DNA of 64,000 bases from NCBI GenBank assembly GCA_963755755.1, contig CAVWLJ010000007.1, positions 33,803 through 97,802 of the forward strand, given 5' to 3'. Shown one piece after another: positions 46,343-54,465 of this stretch. This DNA is from DATKNA01 sp963755755. Its GTDB lineage: Bacteria; Actinomycetota; Actinomycetes; Actinomycetales; Kineosporiaceae. The translations under genes and the position numbers were made by a program. The notes beneath the pieces are model-generated. The model had not been told where the DNA came from and made no database searches. It saw only the letters and a list, made by a program, of their open reading frames with translations. How positions within the stretch are numbered: the stretch's first letter is position 1; each line of letters begins with the position of its first letter.

Positions 46343-48952
46343 TCACGACAGGATCTCGACGTATCCGGCCGCCCCGTCCACGCGGATGCGCTGCCCGTCG
46401 CCGATCAGCTGGGTGGCCCGCTCCACGCCCACGACGGCGGGTAGGCCGTATTCGCGCGCGATCACCGCGCCGTGGGTCATCAGGCCCCCCACCTCCGTCA
46501 CCAGGCCGGCGATTCCCACGAACAGGGGGGTCCAGCCGGGATCGGTGTAGGCGGTGACCAGGATGTCGCCCGCCTGGAGGTCGGCCCGCGCGAGGTCGCT
46601 GATCACCCGAGCCCGCCCCTCGACGGTCCCGGCCGAGACAGGCAGCCCCGCCAGCGCGCCGGCGGGCACGTTGTCGCGTCGGTACGAGCCGGTGATCACC
46701 TCGCCGTCCGACGTGAACACCCGGGGCGGGGTGAGCGCCCCGTACGAGGTGAACGCGGCCTTGCGCTCGTCGACGAGCTGCTGATCGAGGCGCTGCGTAC
46801 GCACGACCTCGTGGAACTCCTGCAGCCGGAGGTAGAAGACGTCCTCCCGCTCGCGCAGGACGCCCGCCCGCACGAGCCGATCCGCCTCGCGCAGCAGCGC
46901 CTGCTTGTAGACGAAGTAGCGGCTGATCATGGCGTACTTCGGGTACTCCCGGTACCCGGCGAAGGTGCGGACGCGGTCGATCATCCGCTTCGTCTCGGCG
47001 GCCTTGTGCTCCCCGTCCGGCAGCTCCCGCAGCCGGAACAGCACCTCCCGTTCCTCGGCCCGGGCCTCGCGGCGTCCCTGCTCGAAGCGCCGGCGGCCCT
47101 CGCCCGGTTCGGCATTGCTGATGGAACCGAGCAGCGTGGGCACGAGGGTCTCGGGGCGCTCGCTCCAGCGCGGCCTCGTGATGTCGATCTCGCCCACGCA
47201 GCGCATGCCGTACCGGTCGAGGAAGGCTTCGAGGGCGTCGCGCGCCGCGCGGCCGCCCGACACGCTCGCCAGCCCGTCCAGGAAGCCGTCGTCGCCGCAG
47301 CCATCGGCCATCACGTGCTGCAGGAACATCACCACCTCGGGGTGGGGGCGCATCACGTCGGCCACCTCGAGCAGGGCGAACCCCATCTCCGCCGTGACGT
47401 TGTCGGGGACGGACTGGGCCAGCCGATCGGCAGCGTTCTTCTCACCCAGCCACGTCTCGAGGTGGTCGCTGAGCCACCAGGCGGCCTCCATCCCCGCCAT
47501 GATCACTTGATGGCTGCGTGGATCGAACAGGATCCGCTGCAACTCCCCGAGGTCGGCGAGGATGACGTCGAACAGCGCCGGTCCGGACACGTCCCGGATG
47601 TCGTGACGCAGCGCCGCGATCGAGGCACGACTGTCCTCGATCAGTTCGCGGACGATCGCCGGGTCGGTGTCGATCGGCGCGGGCGCGGCCCCCGGCCGGT
47701 GCCCTCCGGGAGTTGCTCGTGGGGAACCGGCGAGAGGGGGTCGCCGCGGTCGACGACGGACTGCAGGGCGTCGCCGATCAACGGGTCGGAGCGCCGAACC
47801 ATGTCCAGGAAGCCGGCGCGTCCGGTCGGTGAGGCCAGCACCGGAGCGACGTCGACGAACAGCCGGCCGCCCGCCTCGACCATGCTGGCCCGGGTCGTGC
47901 GCTGCCAGAAGGACAGGCCGAGCGGCTTCATCGGGTCGGTCATCATCTGCTGGTGGCCGACGGAGATGTAGACGTGGTGCCGGCCGTCGTCGGTCGCCGG
48001 TACGGGGAACAGCGTCGTGATCGGCCGGCTCTGGACGACGACGAAGTCGTCGCCTGCCAGGCACCATTCGATGTCCTGCGGCCGGCCGAAGTGCGCCTCG
48101 ATCGCGCCGGCCCAGCCGAGCCAGCCGGACGACCTGGGCGTCGGTGAGAGCGGGCATGGTCTGCCGGAGAGGCTCCACCGTCCGCTCGTCCGTCCCGCCA
48201 CCCGGCTGCGCGTGGACGGCGCGCGGCTTGGGGGCGACGGTCGTGGAGACGACCACGTCGTCGTCCCGGACGCGGTAGACGTCCCCCGTCGCGCGGCCGG
48301 AGACCAGCGCCTCGCCCAGCCCCCACACCGCCTCGACGGTGGCGATCCTCCGGTTCGAGGTCACGGGGTCCGCCGTGAACAGGACCCCCGCCGCCTGCGG
48401 TGCCACCATCCGCTGGACGACCACGCCCATGAGGGCGTCAGGGTCGACGGCGTTCTTCAGGCGATAGGCCACGGCGCGCTCGGTGAACAGCGACGCCCAG
48501 CACCGCCGGACGTGCTCGAGGATCGCGGGCACTCCCACGACGTTCAGGTAGGAGTCCTGCTGGCCGGCGAACGACGCGGTCGGCAGGTCCTCCGCCGTCG
48601 CGCTGGACCGCACCGCGTAGGCAGCGTGCTCGCCGAGCCGGGCGAGCCCGCCCTCGATCGCCGCCACCAGCTCGTCGGGTAGCGGAAGGTTGTCGATCGC
48701 CGCACGCAGTTCCGCGCTCACGGTGCGAATGGCGTTGACATCTTCCGGGGTCAGGCGTGCCAGTCGGTCGAGCCGGTCGGAGAACCCCGGCGATCCGGTC
48801 ACGACCCGCCGGAATGCGGAGGTCGTGACGCAGAAACCGTCCGGCACGTCGACGCCCTCGAGCCGACGCAGCTCACCGAGGTTCGCCGCCTTGCCTCCGA
48901 CGAGCGCGCGCTGCGTCCCGTCGATCTCGTCCAGTCTCAGTACGTCGACCAT
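46343..48952 (-). CDS. rph: Rifampin phosphotransferase-like (PEP-synthase-type) enzyme (two compensating frameshifts)
   Basis: 869 aa, ATG at 48952 with GCGAGG upstream. Order: an ATP-grasp PPDK N-terminal domain (LVGGKAANLGEL, YAVRSSATAEDLPTASFAGQ), a long middle domain (EMGFALLEVADVMRPHPEVV), and a C-terminal swivelling domain GGLMTHGAVIAREYGLPAVVG whose His is residue 827. RPH enzymes are about 868 aa with the catalytic His near 825, so length and position fit closely. The enzyme phosphorylates rifamycins at the C21 hydroxyl using ATP and so inactivates them. About 435 bp (47690-48125) lie in another frame, bounded by an apparent insertion and a compensating deletion. The 19-bp rifamycin-associated element often found before rph genes was not seen. 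Confidence 0.83.
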   Translation of the reverse strand: MVDVLRLDEIDGTQRALVGGKAANLGELRRLEGVDVPDGFCVTTSAFRRVVTGSPGFSDRLDRLARLTPEDVNAIRTVSAELRAAIDNLPLPDELVAAIEGGLARLGEHAAYAVRSSATAEDLPTASFAGQQDSYLNVVGVPAILEHVRRCWASLFTERAVAYRLKNAVDPDALMGVVVQRMVAPQAAGVLFTADPVTSNRRIATVEAVWGLGEALVSGRATGDVYRVRDDDVVVSTTVAPKPRAVHAQPGGGTDERTVEPLRQTMPALTDAQVVRLARLGRRDRGALRPAAGHRMVPGRRRLRRRPEPADHDAVPRTGDRRRPAPRLHLRRPPADDDRPDEAARPVLLAAHDPGQHGRGGRPAVRRRRSGAGLTDRTRRLPGHGSALRPVDRRRPAVRRRPRRPPLAGSPRATPGGHRPGAAPAPIDTDPAIVRELIEDSRASIAALRHDIRDVSGPALFDVILADLGELQRILFDPRSHQVIMAGMEAAWWLSDHLETWLGEKNAADRLAQSVPDNVTAEMGFALLEVADVMRPHPEVVMFLQHVMADGCGDDGFLDGLASVSGGRAARDALEAFLDRYGMRCVGEIDITRPRWSERPETLVPTLLGSISNAEPGEGRRRFEQGRREARAEEREVLFRLRELPDGEHKAAETKRMIDRVRTFAGYREYPKYAMISRYFVYKQALLREADRLVRAGVLREREDVFYLRLQEFHEVVRTQRLDQQLVDERKAAFTSYGALTPPRVFTSDGEVITGSYRRDNVPAGALAGLPVSAGTVEGRARVISDLARADLQAGDILVTAYTDPGWTPLFVGIAGLVTEVGGLMTHGAVIAREYGLPAVVGVERATQLIGDGQRIRVDGAAGYVEILS

Positions 48953-48990
48953 GGCCGTCCTCGCTCTCTCGACACAGCTGAGATGCGCGA

Positions 48991-49000
48991 TTGTGCACAA
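48991..49000. promoter_or_regulatory. TTGTGCACAA palindrome upstream of rph
   Basis: A perfect 10-bp palindrome 38 bp before the rph start, near a second one (GAGGCCTC, 49007-49014) and an AT-rich tract (CTATAAAATGG, about 49033) unusual for this genome. A regulator-binding site or promoter for rph is plausible; none is proven. Confidence 0.35.
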
Positions 49001-49132
49001 GAAATCGAGGCCTCATGAGAGCTTCGAATCGGCTATAAAATGGAAGGGGCAGGGCGCCCAGCTGCGAGGCGAGGTTCTCGTGCGCGGCCCCGTCGTCCCG
49101 GTCCGGGGCATCCGTCCTGGCAGGATGACGAC

Positions 49133-49486
49133 ATGGAACGCGTGCTCGGGATCGGCGGCTACTTCCTACGGGCAACGGACCCGGTGGCCCTGGGTGCCTG
49201 GTATCGGGAGTGCCTGGGGCTGGACGCGGACGAGATGGGCCTGTGGAGTCCCGATGCCGGGCCGACGGTGTTCGCGACGTTCGAGGCCGAGACCGACTAC
49301 TTCGGGTCCCGCGACCAGCAGGTGATGATCAATTTCCGGGTCCGCGACCTGGACGCGATGCTCGCGCAACTGCGCGCCAAGGGAGCGGACGTGGCCGCGG
49401 AGGCGCAGGACATGGAGGGTGTCGGCCGATTCGGCTGGGTCACCGATCCGGAGGGCCATCGGATCGAACTGTGGCAGCCCGCCTGA
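49133..49486 (+). CDS. VOC (glyoxalase-like) family protein
   Basis: 117 aa, ATG start. VOC fold markers are GGYFLRATDPVALGAWYREC at the start, MINFRVRDLDAMLAQLRAKG in the middle and FGWVTDPEGHRIELWQP at the end with the metal-binding Glu. The usual first-strand His is replaced (GGYFLRA), so metal binding may be altered. Homologues include dioxygenases, fosfomycin-resistance-like and bleomycin-binding proteins; no substrate can be given. It ends before a perfect palindrome shared with the convergent copA gene. Confidence 0.82.
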   Translation: MERVLGIGGYFLRATDPVALGAWYRECLGLDADEMGLWSPDAGPTVFATFEAETDYFGSRDQQVMINFRVRDLDAMLAQLRAKGADVAAEAQDMEGVGRFGWVTDPEGHRIELWQPA

Positions 49487-49525
49487 GCCCAGCGTCGTCG
49501 CGCTTCGACCTCGCCCTGCCCAGTG

Positions 49526-49567
49526 CAGCCGGCCCCTGACCAGACGCGTCTGGTCAGGGGCCGGCTG
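49526..49567. terminator. 42-bp perfect palindrome between convergent genes
   Basis: Arms 49526-49546 and 49547-49567 are exact reverse complements with no loop base between them; the arm begins CAGCCGGCCCCTGACC. It lies 39 bp after the VOC stop and 23 bp from the copA stop, so it would fold the same way in both transcripts and act as a bidirectional terminator. Confidence 0.8.
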
Positions 49568-49590
49568 TGCTCGCTTCCGACGACGTCCGG

Positions 49591-52500
49591 TCACTCCGAA
49601 GCGGCGTCCACGGCGGGCACCGTGAACTGGGTGGTGACGACGGTGCCGTCGGCGGTGCGGAACTGGCCCCAGATCCGGTAGAGGCCGGGCCGCGGGAAGG
49701 CGGCGTGGACGTCGAGGTCGGGGCCGAAGGTCTGGCCCGGGAGGGCGAACACGGGGTTGCCGTCGGCGTCCTCGGCCTCGGCGTGCTCGTGGGCGAAGCC
49801 GTGGCCGTCAGCCGGCATCACGACGATGTGACCTGCGGCGGCGAGGTAGGGCCGCAGCGTCGTGATCGGCGCACCGGTGCGGGCGTCGCTGAACCGGTAG
49901 GTCAGCCGGCTGCGGTGGCCCGCCTCGGCGTTGCCGACGAGCTCGACGCGGACGCCGTTCACGACCTGCACGCGACCGGATGCGCGGACGGGCTCGTCGG
50001 GGATCGCGTCGGCGTCGGCGACGACCGCGTCGGAGGCTGCGACGACGTCCGTCATCTCGCCCTTGCGCTTGAACTCCGCGTGGAGCGTGTAGCGGCCCGC
50101 GGTGGGGAAGGTCACCGGCACGCTGAGCTCGCCCGGCGTCCCCGTGGGCTGCGGGTGGATGTGGGCGAAGGTCCCGAGGTCGTGGCGGGTGACGATGAGG
50201 TGCATCCAGGCCTCGTGGCTGCGCCCGATGTCCTCGACGGGGCGGCCGGTGCGCGTGTCGGTGACCCGGAGAACGACCCGGGTCGGGCGCCCGGGAACGG
50301 CGTCGGCGGGCACGTGGATGTCGACGGCGACATTCGCGTCGTCGGCGTCCAGGGGCTCGGTCTCGGCGCTCATCATCACGGTCATCGACGGGCGCATCGG
50401 CATGCCCGTGCCCTGGATCCACGCGAGCTGCCCGTTCATGCCCCGCTCGGCGGCGCTCGTGCGGCTGAGGGCGGTGAGCCCGCCGCCGAGCACGATGGCG
50501 AGCGCAGCGATGCCGACGAGGTACGACGAGTCCGCGAGCCGGCGGCGCAGCCGCGGCCGCAGGTCGGCGGCCGTCGCCGGCCGGCGGAACCCGCGCAGCC
50601 GCAGGGCGTTCGTGACGACACTGACCGAGCTCATCGCCATCGCCGCAGCCGCGAGCGAGGGGTTGAGCAGCGTCCCGTTGAAGGGGTAGAGGACGCCGGC
50701 GGCGACCGGGATGAGCAGCACGTTGTAGGCGAACGCCCAGGCCAGGCCCTGCTTGATCGTCGTCACCGTGCGACGTGAGAGGGCGATGGCGGCGACGATG
50801 CCCCGCAGGTCGCCGCCGACGAGGGTGATGTCGGAGGCCGCGATGGCGACGTCCGTACCGGTGCCGATGGCGATGCCGAGATCGGCGGTGGCCAGCGCGG
50901 GCGCGTCGTTGATGCCGTCGCCGACCATGGCCACGACGGCGCCGGCCTCCTGGAGCCGGGCGATGTGCGCGGCCTTGTCCTGCGGGCGGACGTCGGCGAG
51001 CACCTTCCCGCCGTCGACGTCGATGCCCACCTCGCGGGCGACGACGGCGGCGGTCCGCGGGTTGTCGCCGGTCAGCATCCAGACCTCGAGGCCGAGGGCG
51101 CGCAGCTGGGCGACGGCGTCGGCGGACTCGGGCTTGACGGTGTCGGCGACGGCGAGCACTCCGGCCGGCCGCGCCGTCGACGGCGCGTAGACCGGGGTGG
51201 CGCCGCGCGGCCGCGGCGGCGTCGGCGAGCGGCCGCAGCCCGGCGAGGTCGAACCCGCGCGAGCAGGGCGTCGTTGCCGACGAGGACCTCGTGGCCGCCG
51301 ACGGTGGCCCGCAGCCCCCGGCCGGGCAGGGCCTCGAACGACGTCAGCGCGGGCAGCTCCAGACCGCGCTCGCGGGCGGCGGCGACGAGCGCGGCGCCGA
51401 GCGGGTGCTCCGACCCGGTCTCCGCGGCCGCGGCGAGGGCGAGCAGCTCGTCGGCGTCCATGCCGGCGGCAGGGTGCACGAGCGGTGAGGGAGGGCTTGC
51501 CCCGGGTGATCGTGCCGGTCTTGTCGAGGACGACGGTGGTGAGCCGTCGCGCCTGCTCCAGGGCCTCGCCGCCGGAGATGAGGATGCCCAGCTCGGCCGC
51601 CTTGCCCGTACCCACCATGATCGCAGTCGGGGTGGCCAGGCCGAGTGCGCACGGGCAGGCGATGATCAGGACGGCGATCGCGGTGCCGACGCCCAGCGAG
51701 ACGGCGTCGTCGCCGGGCCACAGGAAGGTCCAGCCCAGGAACGTGAGGGCGGCGGCGACGAGCACGGCGGGGACGAACCAACCGCTGACGGTGTCGGCCA
51801 GCCGCTGCATCGGCGCCTTCGAGCCCTGCGCGTCCTCCACGAGCCGCACGATCTGGGCGAGCGTCGTGTCCGTGCCCACGGCGGTGGCCCGCATCACGAC
51901 CGAGCCGGTGGCGTTCACCGTGGAGCCGATCAGCGTGTCCCCGGCGGCCTTGCCCACGGGCAGGCTCTCGCCGGTGAGCATGCTCTCGTCGACCGAGGTG
52001 GTGCCCTCGACGACGACGCCGTCGACCGGAAGCTTCTCGCCCGGCCGGACGCGCAGCAGGTCGCCGACAACGACCTGCTCGATCGGGACGTCCACCTCGA
52101 CCTCGCCGCGCAGCACGCGCGCCGTCGGCGGCTGGAGGCCGACCAGGGCGGCGATCGCCGCGGTGGTGCTGCGCTTGGCCCGGGCCTCCATCCAGCGGCC
52201 CATAAGGACGAGCGCGGTCACGACGACGGAGATCTCGAAGTAGACGTGCAGCGGCAGGCCGAGCCGCTCGGCCTGGGCGGGCCAGAGCGTGACGAAGGCG
52301 CTGTAGCCGTACGCGACCGTCGTCCCGAGCGCGACGAGCGTGTTCATGTTGACGGCGCCGTGCTTGCCCGCCGCCCACGCGGCGGCGTAGAAGGGCCGGC
52401 CGGCCCAGAACTGCACCACGGTGGCGACGACGAGCAGCAGCGGCATCAGCCAGTCCATGACGTCCACCGGCAGCGGCAGGTACATCAGGACCATCATCGA

Positions 52501-52881
52501 CAGGCCGGTGACCAGGGCGACCTGCCACTGGCGGCGCAGTCGCGCGATCTCGGCGTCCTTGGCCGAAGGTCCGGCCGCGTCAGCGGCAGGAGGAGGCGCG
52601 GACGTCGTTCCCGCCGGCGCCGACGCCGCGTCGACATGCACGGCCGCGGTGTAACCGGCCTTGCCCACGGCGGCGGAGAGGCCGTCGAACGAGACGACGG
52701 CGGGATCGAACGCGACGGTCGCGGCCTCGGTGGCGAGGTTGACCTCGGCCACCTGGACGCCGTCGACACGGGTCAGCGCCTTCTCGACCCGGCGCACGCA
52801 GGAGGCGCAGGTCATGCCGCCGATGTCGAGCGTGACGTGGCGCAGGGTGGACAGCTCGCGAACGGGTGTCGGGGTCGACAT
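49591..52881 (-). CDS. copA: Copper-translocating P-type ATPase with long C-terminal extracytoplasmic extension (three frameshifts)
   Basis: About 1095 aa once three extra bases (near 51485, 51260 and 51215) are removed. It has one N-terminal HMA domain with GGMTCASC (Cys25/28), eight membrane helices, CPC in IIACPCALG, phosphorylation site DKTGTITRG, TGES in MLTGESLPVG and hinge GDGINDAPAL. That completes a PIB-type Cu(I) pump by about residue 760. A further hydrophobic helix (YLVGIAALAIVLGGGLTALS) leads into about 300 extra residues of beta-rich sequence with His-rich motifs FAHIHPQPTG and ADGHGFAHEHAEA. Such domains are usually separate proteins. Divergent from the HMA chaperone gene. Confidence 0.87.
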   Translation of the reverse strand: MSTPTPVRELSTLRHVTLDIGGMTCASCVRRVEKALTRVDGVQVAEVNLATEAATVAFDPAVVSFDGLSAAVGKAGYTAAVHVDAASAPAGTTSAPPPAADAAGPSAKDAEIARLRRQWQVALVTGLSMMVLMYLPLPVDVMDWLMPLLLVVATVVQFWAGRPFYAAAWAAGKHGAVNMNTLVALGTTVAYGYSAFVTLWPAQAERLGLPLHVYFEISVVVTALVLMGRWMEARAKRSTTAAIAALVGLQPPTARVLRGEVEVDVPIEQVVVGDLLRVRPGEKLPVDGVVVEGTTSVDESMLTGESLPVGKAAGDTLIGSTVNATGSVVMRATAVGTDTTLAQIVRLVEDAQGSKAPMQRLADTVSGWFVPAVLVAAALTFLGWTFLWPGDDAVSLGVGTAIAVLIIACPCALGLATPTAIMVGTGKAAELGILISGGEALEQARRLTTVVLDKTGTITRGKPSLTARAPCRRHGRRRAARPRRGRGDRVGAPARRRARRRRPRARSGAARADVVRGPARPGAAGHRRRPRGPRRQRRPARAGSTSPGCGRSPTPPRPRGATPVYAPSTARPAGVLAVADTVKPESADAVAQLRALGLEVWMLTGDNPRTAAVVAREVGIDVDGGKVLADVRPQDKAAHIARLQEAGAVVAMVGDGINDAPALATADLGIAIGTGTDVAIAASDITLVGGDLRGIVAAIALSRRTVTTIKQGLAWAFAYNVLLIPVAAGVLYPFNGTLLNPSLAAAAMAMSSVSVVTNALRLRGFRRPATAADLRPRLRRRLADSSYLVGIAALAIVLGGGLTALSRTSAAERGMNGQLAWIQGTGMPMRPSMTVMMSAETEPLDADDANVAVDIHVPADAVPGRPTRVVLRVTDTRTGRPVEDIGRSHEAWMHLIVTRHDLGTFAHIHPQPTGTPGELSVPVTFPTAGRYTLHAEFKRKGEMTDVVAASDAVVADADAIPDEPVRASGRVQVVNGVRVELVGNAEAGHRSRLTYRFSDARTGAPITTLRPYLAAAGHIVVMPADGHGFAHEHAEAEDADGNPVFALPGQTFGPDLDVHAAFPRPGLYRIWGQFRTADGTVVTTQFTVPAVDAASE

Positions 52882-52936
52882 GAGGACTCCTCGGGTCGGT
52901 GTGTCGGTCCGACCCTCCGCGCCACCGCTGGCGACC

Positions 52937-52956
52937 CGCTGTCCGGTCGCTGTCCA
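52937..52956 (+). promoter_or_regulatory. CGCTGTCC direct-repeat element, copA/chaperone intergenic region
   Basis: CGCTGTCCGGTCGCTGTCCA lies 56 bp before the copA start. The inverse pattern (GCGACAGGG-AGCGGACAGG, about 52982-53000) faces the divergent chaperone gene. An 18/20 match recurs at 57754-57773 beside the orphan HMA gene, which suggests a shared metal-responsive operator. Confidence 0.5.
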
Positions 52957-53062
52957 CGCCTCGCCCGCGGCTCCCTCGGGCGCGACAGGGAGCGGACAGG
53001 GCCGTCAGCCACGGTTCTCGGCATCGGGAGCGACCCGGCTCCCCCGACGAAGGAGAACCACC

Positions 53063-53260
53063 GTGAACGAGCTCCTCTTCTCCGTGCCGGACATGAGCTG
53101 CGACCACTGTGTCCGCGCCATCACGACCGAGGTCTGCCAGGTGGCCGGCGTCCAGGACGTCGACGTGCAGCTGGCCACGAAGACCGTGCGGGTGACCGGA
53201 TCGGCGTCCGACGCGGAGGTCCGGAAGGCCATCGCCGAGGCCGGGTACGAGGCGGCGTGA
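53063..53260 (+). CDS. Copper chaperone, HMA domain (CopZ-like)
   Basis: 65 aa, GTG preceded by AAGGAGAACC. The whole protein is one HMA domain: FSVPDMSCDHCVRAITTEV with the metal-binding Cys13 and Cys16, then VDVQLATKTVRVTG and AIAEAGYEAA. It would carry Cu(I) in the cytoplasm and hand it to the N-terminal HMA domain of the divergent CopA. Its stop is 1 bp before the flavin monooxygenase start, an unusual partner for such a chaperone. Confidence 0.88.
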   Translation: MNELLFSVPDMSCDHCVRAITTEVCQVAGVQDVDVQLATKTVRVTGSASDAEVRKAIAEAGYEAA

Positions 53261-53261
53261 G

Positions 53262-54383
53262 ATGAGCCTCGACAGTCGTCTCGACACTCGTCTCGACACC
53301 GTGATCATCGGCGGCGGCCAGGCCGGCCTCGCCCTCGGTCAGCACCTGCAGCGCGCCGGTCGGCGGTTCGTGATCCTCGACGCCGCCGACCGGGTCGGGG
53401 ATTCCTGGCGCCGCCGCTGGGACTCGCTGACCCTGTTCACCCCGCGCCGCTACGACGCCTTGCCCGGGATGCCGTTCCCCGGCGACCCCGAGGGCTACCC
53501 GGGCAAGGACGAGGTCGCCGACTACCTCGACCGCTACGCCACCTCGTTCGACCTCCCGGTGAGGTCGGGCACGCGGGTGAGCTCCGTCCGCCGCGACGGG
53601 TCGGGCGGGTTCGTCGTCGAGGCCGGCGGGACGACGCTCGAGGCCCGGCAGGTGGTGGTCGCCAGCGGCGGCTTCACCGGTCCGCTCGTCCCGGGCTTCG
53701 CGCGGCGGCTCGACGAGCACGTCGTCCAGCTGCACAGCAGCGGCTACCGCAACCCGGCCGGCATCCCGGCGGGTGAGGTCCTCGTGGTCGGCGCCGGCAA
53801 CACCGGCGTCCAGATCGCCCAGGAGCTGGTCGGACGCCGGGCGGCGGGTGTCCCTGTCGGTCTCGACCCTGGGCAAGGCGCTACCGAACCGGCTGCTGGG
53901 CCGCAGCCTCTTCTGGTGGATCGAGCTGCTGCACGGCATGGACGCCGGCCCGGACACGCGGATCGGCCGCCGGCTGAAGGACGACAACAACACATGGGAA
54001 CCGACGTGAAGGAGCTGTTCCGCCGGGTCGAACGGCTCCCGCGTGCCACGGACGCCGACGGCGACGGCGTGCTCTTCGCCGGCGGCGAGCGGCGGCGACC
54101 GGCCGTGGTGATCTGGGCGACCGGGTACCGGCCGTCGTACCCGTGGCTGCACGTGCCCGTCCTGGACGAGAGCGGTGCCCCGATCAACCACCAGGGGATC
54201 ACCGACGTCCCCGGCCTGGCCTTCCTCGGCCTGCCCTGGCAGCGCAGCCGCGGCTCGGCCCTGCTCGGCTGGGTCGGCCGCGACGCCGCCCTGCTGGCCG
54301 ATCGGCTCGGCGCCCAGCTCGCGACGACGGGTCGCCCGCGTCCCGCCGCGGCCGACCGGCGGCAGGTGGCGTCCACCGCGTAG
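53262..54383 (+). CDS. Flavin-containing monooxygenase-like protein (two compensating frameshifts)
   Basis: 373 aa. Start ATG follows the chaperone stop by 1 bp. FAD site VIIGGGQAGLALGQHLQ, FMO-like GDSWRRRWDSLTLFTPRRY, NADPH site VLVVGAGNTGVQIAQEL, and C-terminal ATGYRPSYPWL. The stretch 53835-53993 reads properly only one frame over (SLSVSTLGKALPNRLLGRSL), so one insertion and one deletion flank it. These enzymes oxidise N, S or Se atoms or act as YUCCA-like monooxygenases; coupling to a copper chaperone could mean a sulfur-oxidising or stress role. A hairpin terminator follows. Confidence 0.8.
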   Translation: MSLDSRLDTRLDTVIIGGGQAGLALGQHLQRAGRRFVILDAADRVGDSWRRRWDSLTLFTPRRYDALPGMPFPGDPEGYPGKDEVADYLDRYATSFDLPVRSGTRVSSVRRDGSGGFVVEAGGTTLEARQVVVASGGFTGPLVPGFARRLDEHVVQLHSSGYRNPAGIPAGEVLVVGAGNTGVQIAQELVGRRAAGVPVGLDPGQGATEPAAGPQPLLVDRAAARHGRRPGHADRPPAEGRQQHMGTDVKELFRRVERLPRATDADGDGVLFAGGERRRPAVVIWATGYRPSYPWLHVPVLDESGAPINHQGITDVPGLAFLGLPWQRSRGSALLGWVGRDAALLADRLGAQLATTGRPRPAAADRRQVASTA

Positions 54384-54424
54384 TTCATTCCAAGATCGCG
54401 GCGGGCGGGCCGGGTACCCTGAGG

Positions 54425-54452
54425 GGCCGTGCGGAGGGAACTCCGCACGGCC
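54425..54452. terminator. Perfect 12-bp hairpin with GGAA loop
   Basis: GGCCGTGCGGAG (54425-54436), a GGAA loop, and CTCCGCACGGCC (54441-54452), followed by TTTC. It lies 41 bp after the monooxygenase stop and 13 bp before the AfsR-like start, so it ends the metal operon or regulates the next gene as an attenuator. Confidence 0.7.
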
Positions 54453-54465
54453 TTTCGGGGTTGGG

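Noticed and set aside
48953..49132. Rifamycin-associated element upstream of rph.
   Set aside because: No inverted repeat resembling the known 19-bp element was found; only TTGTGCACAA and GAGGCCTC palindromes.
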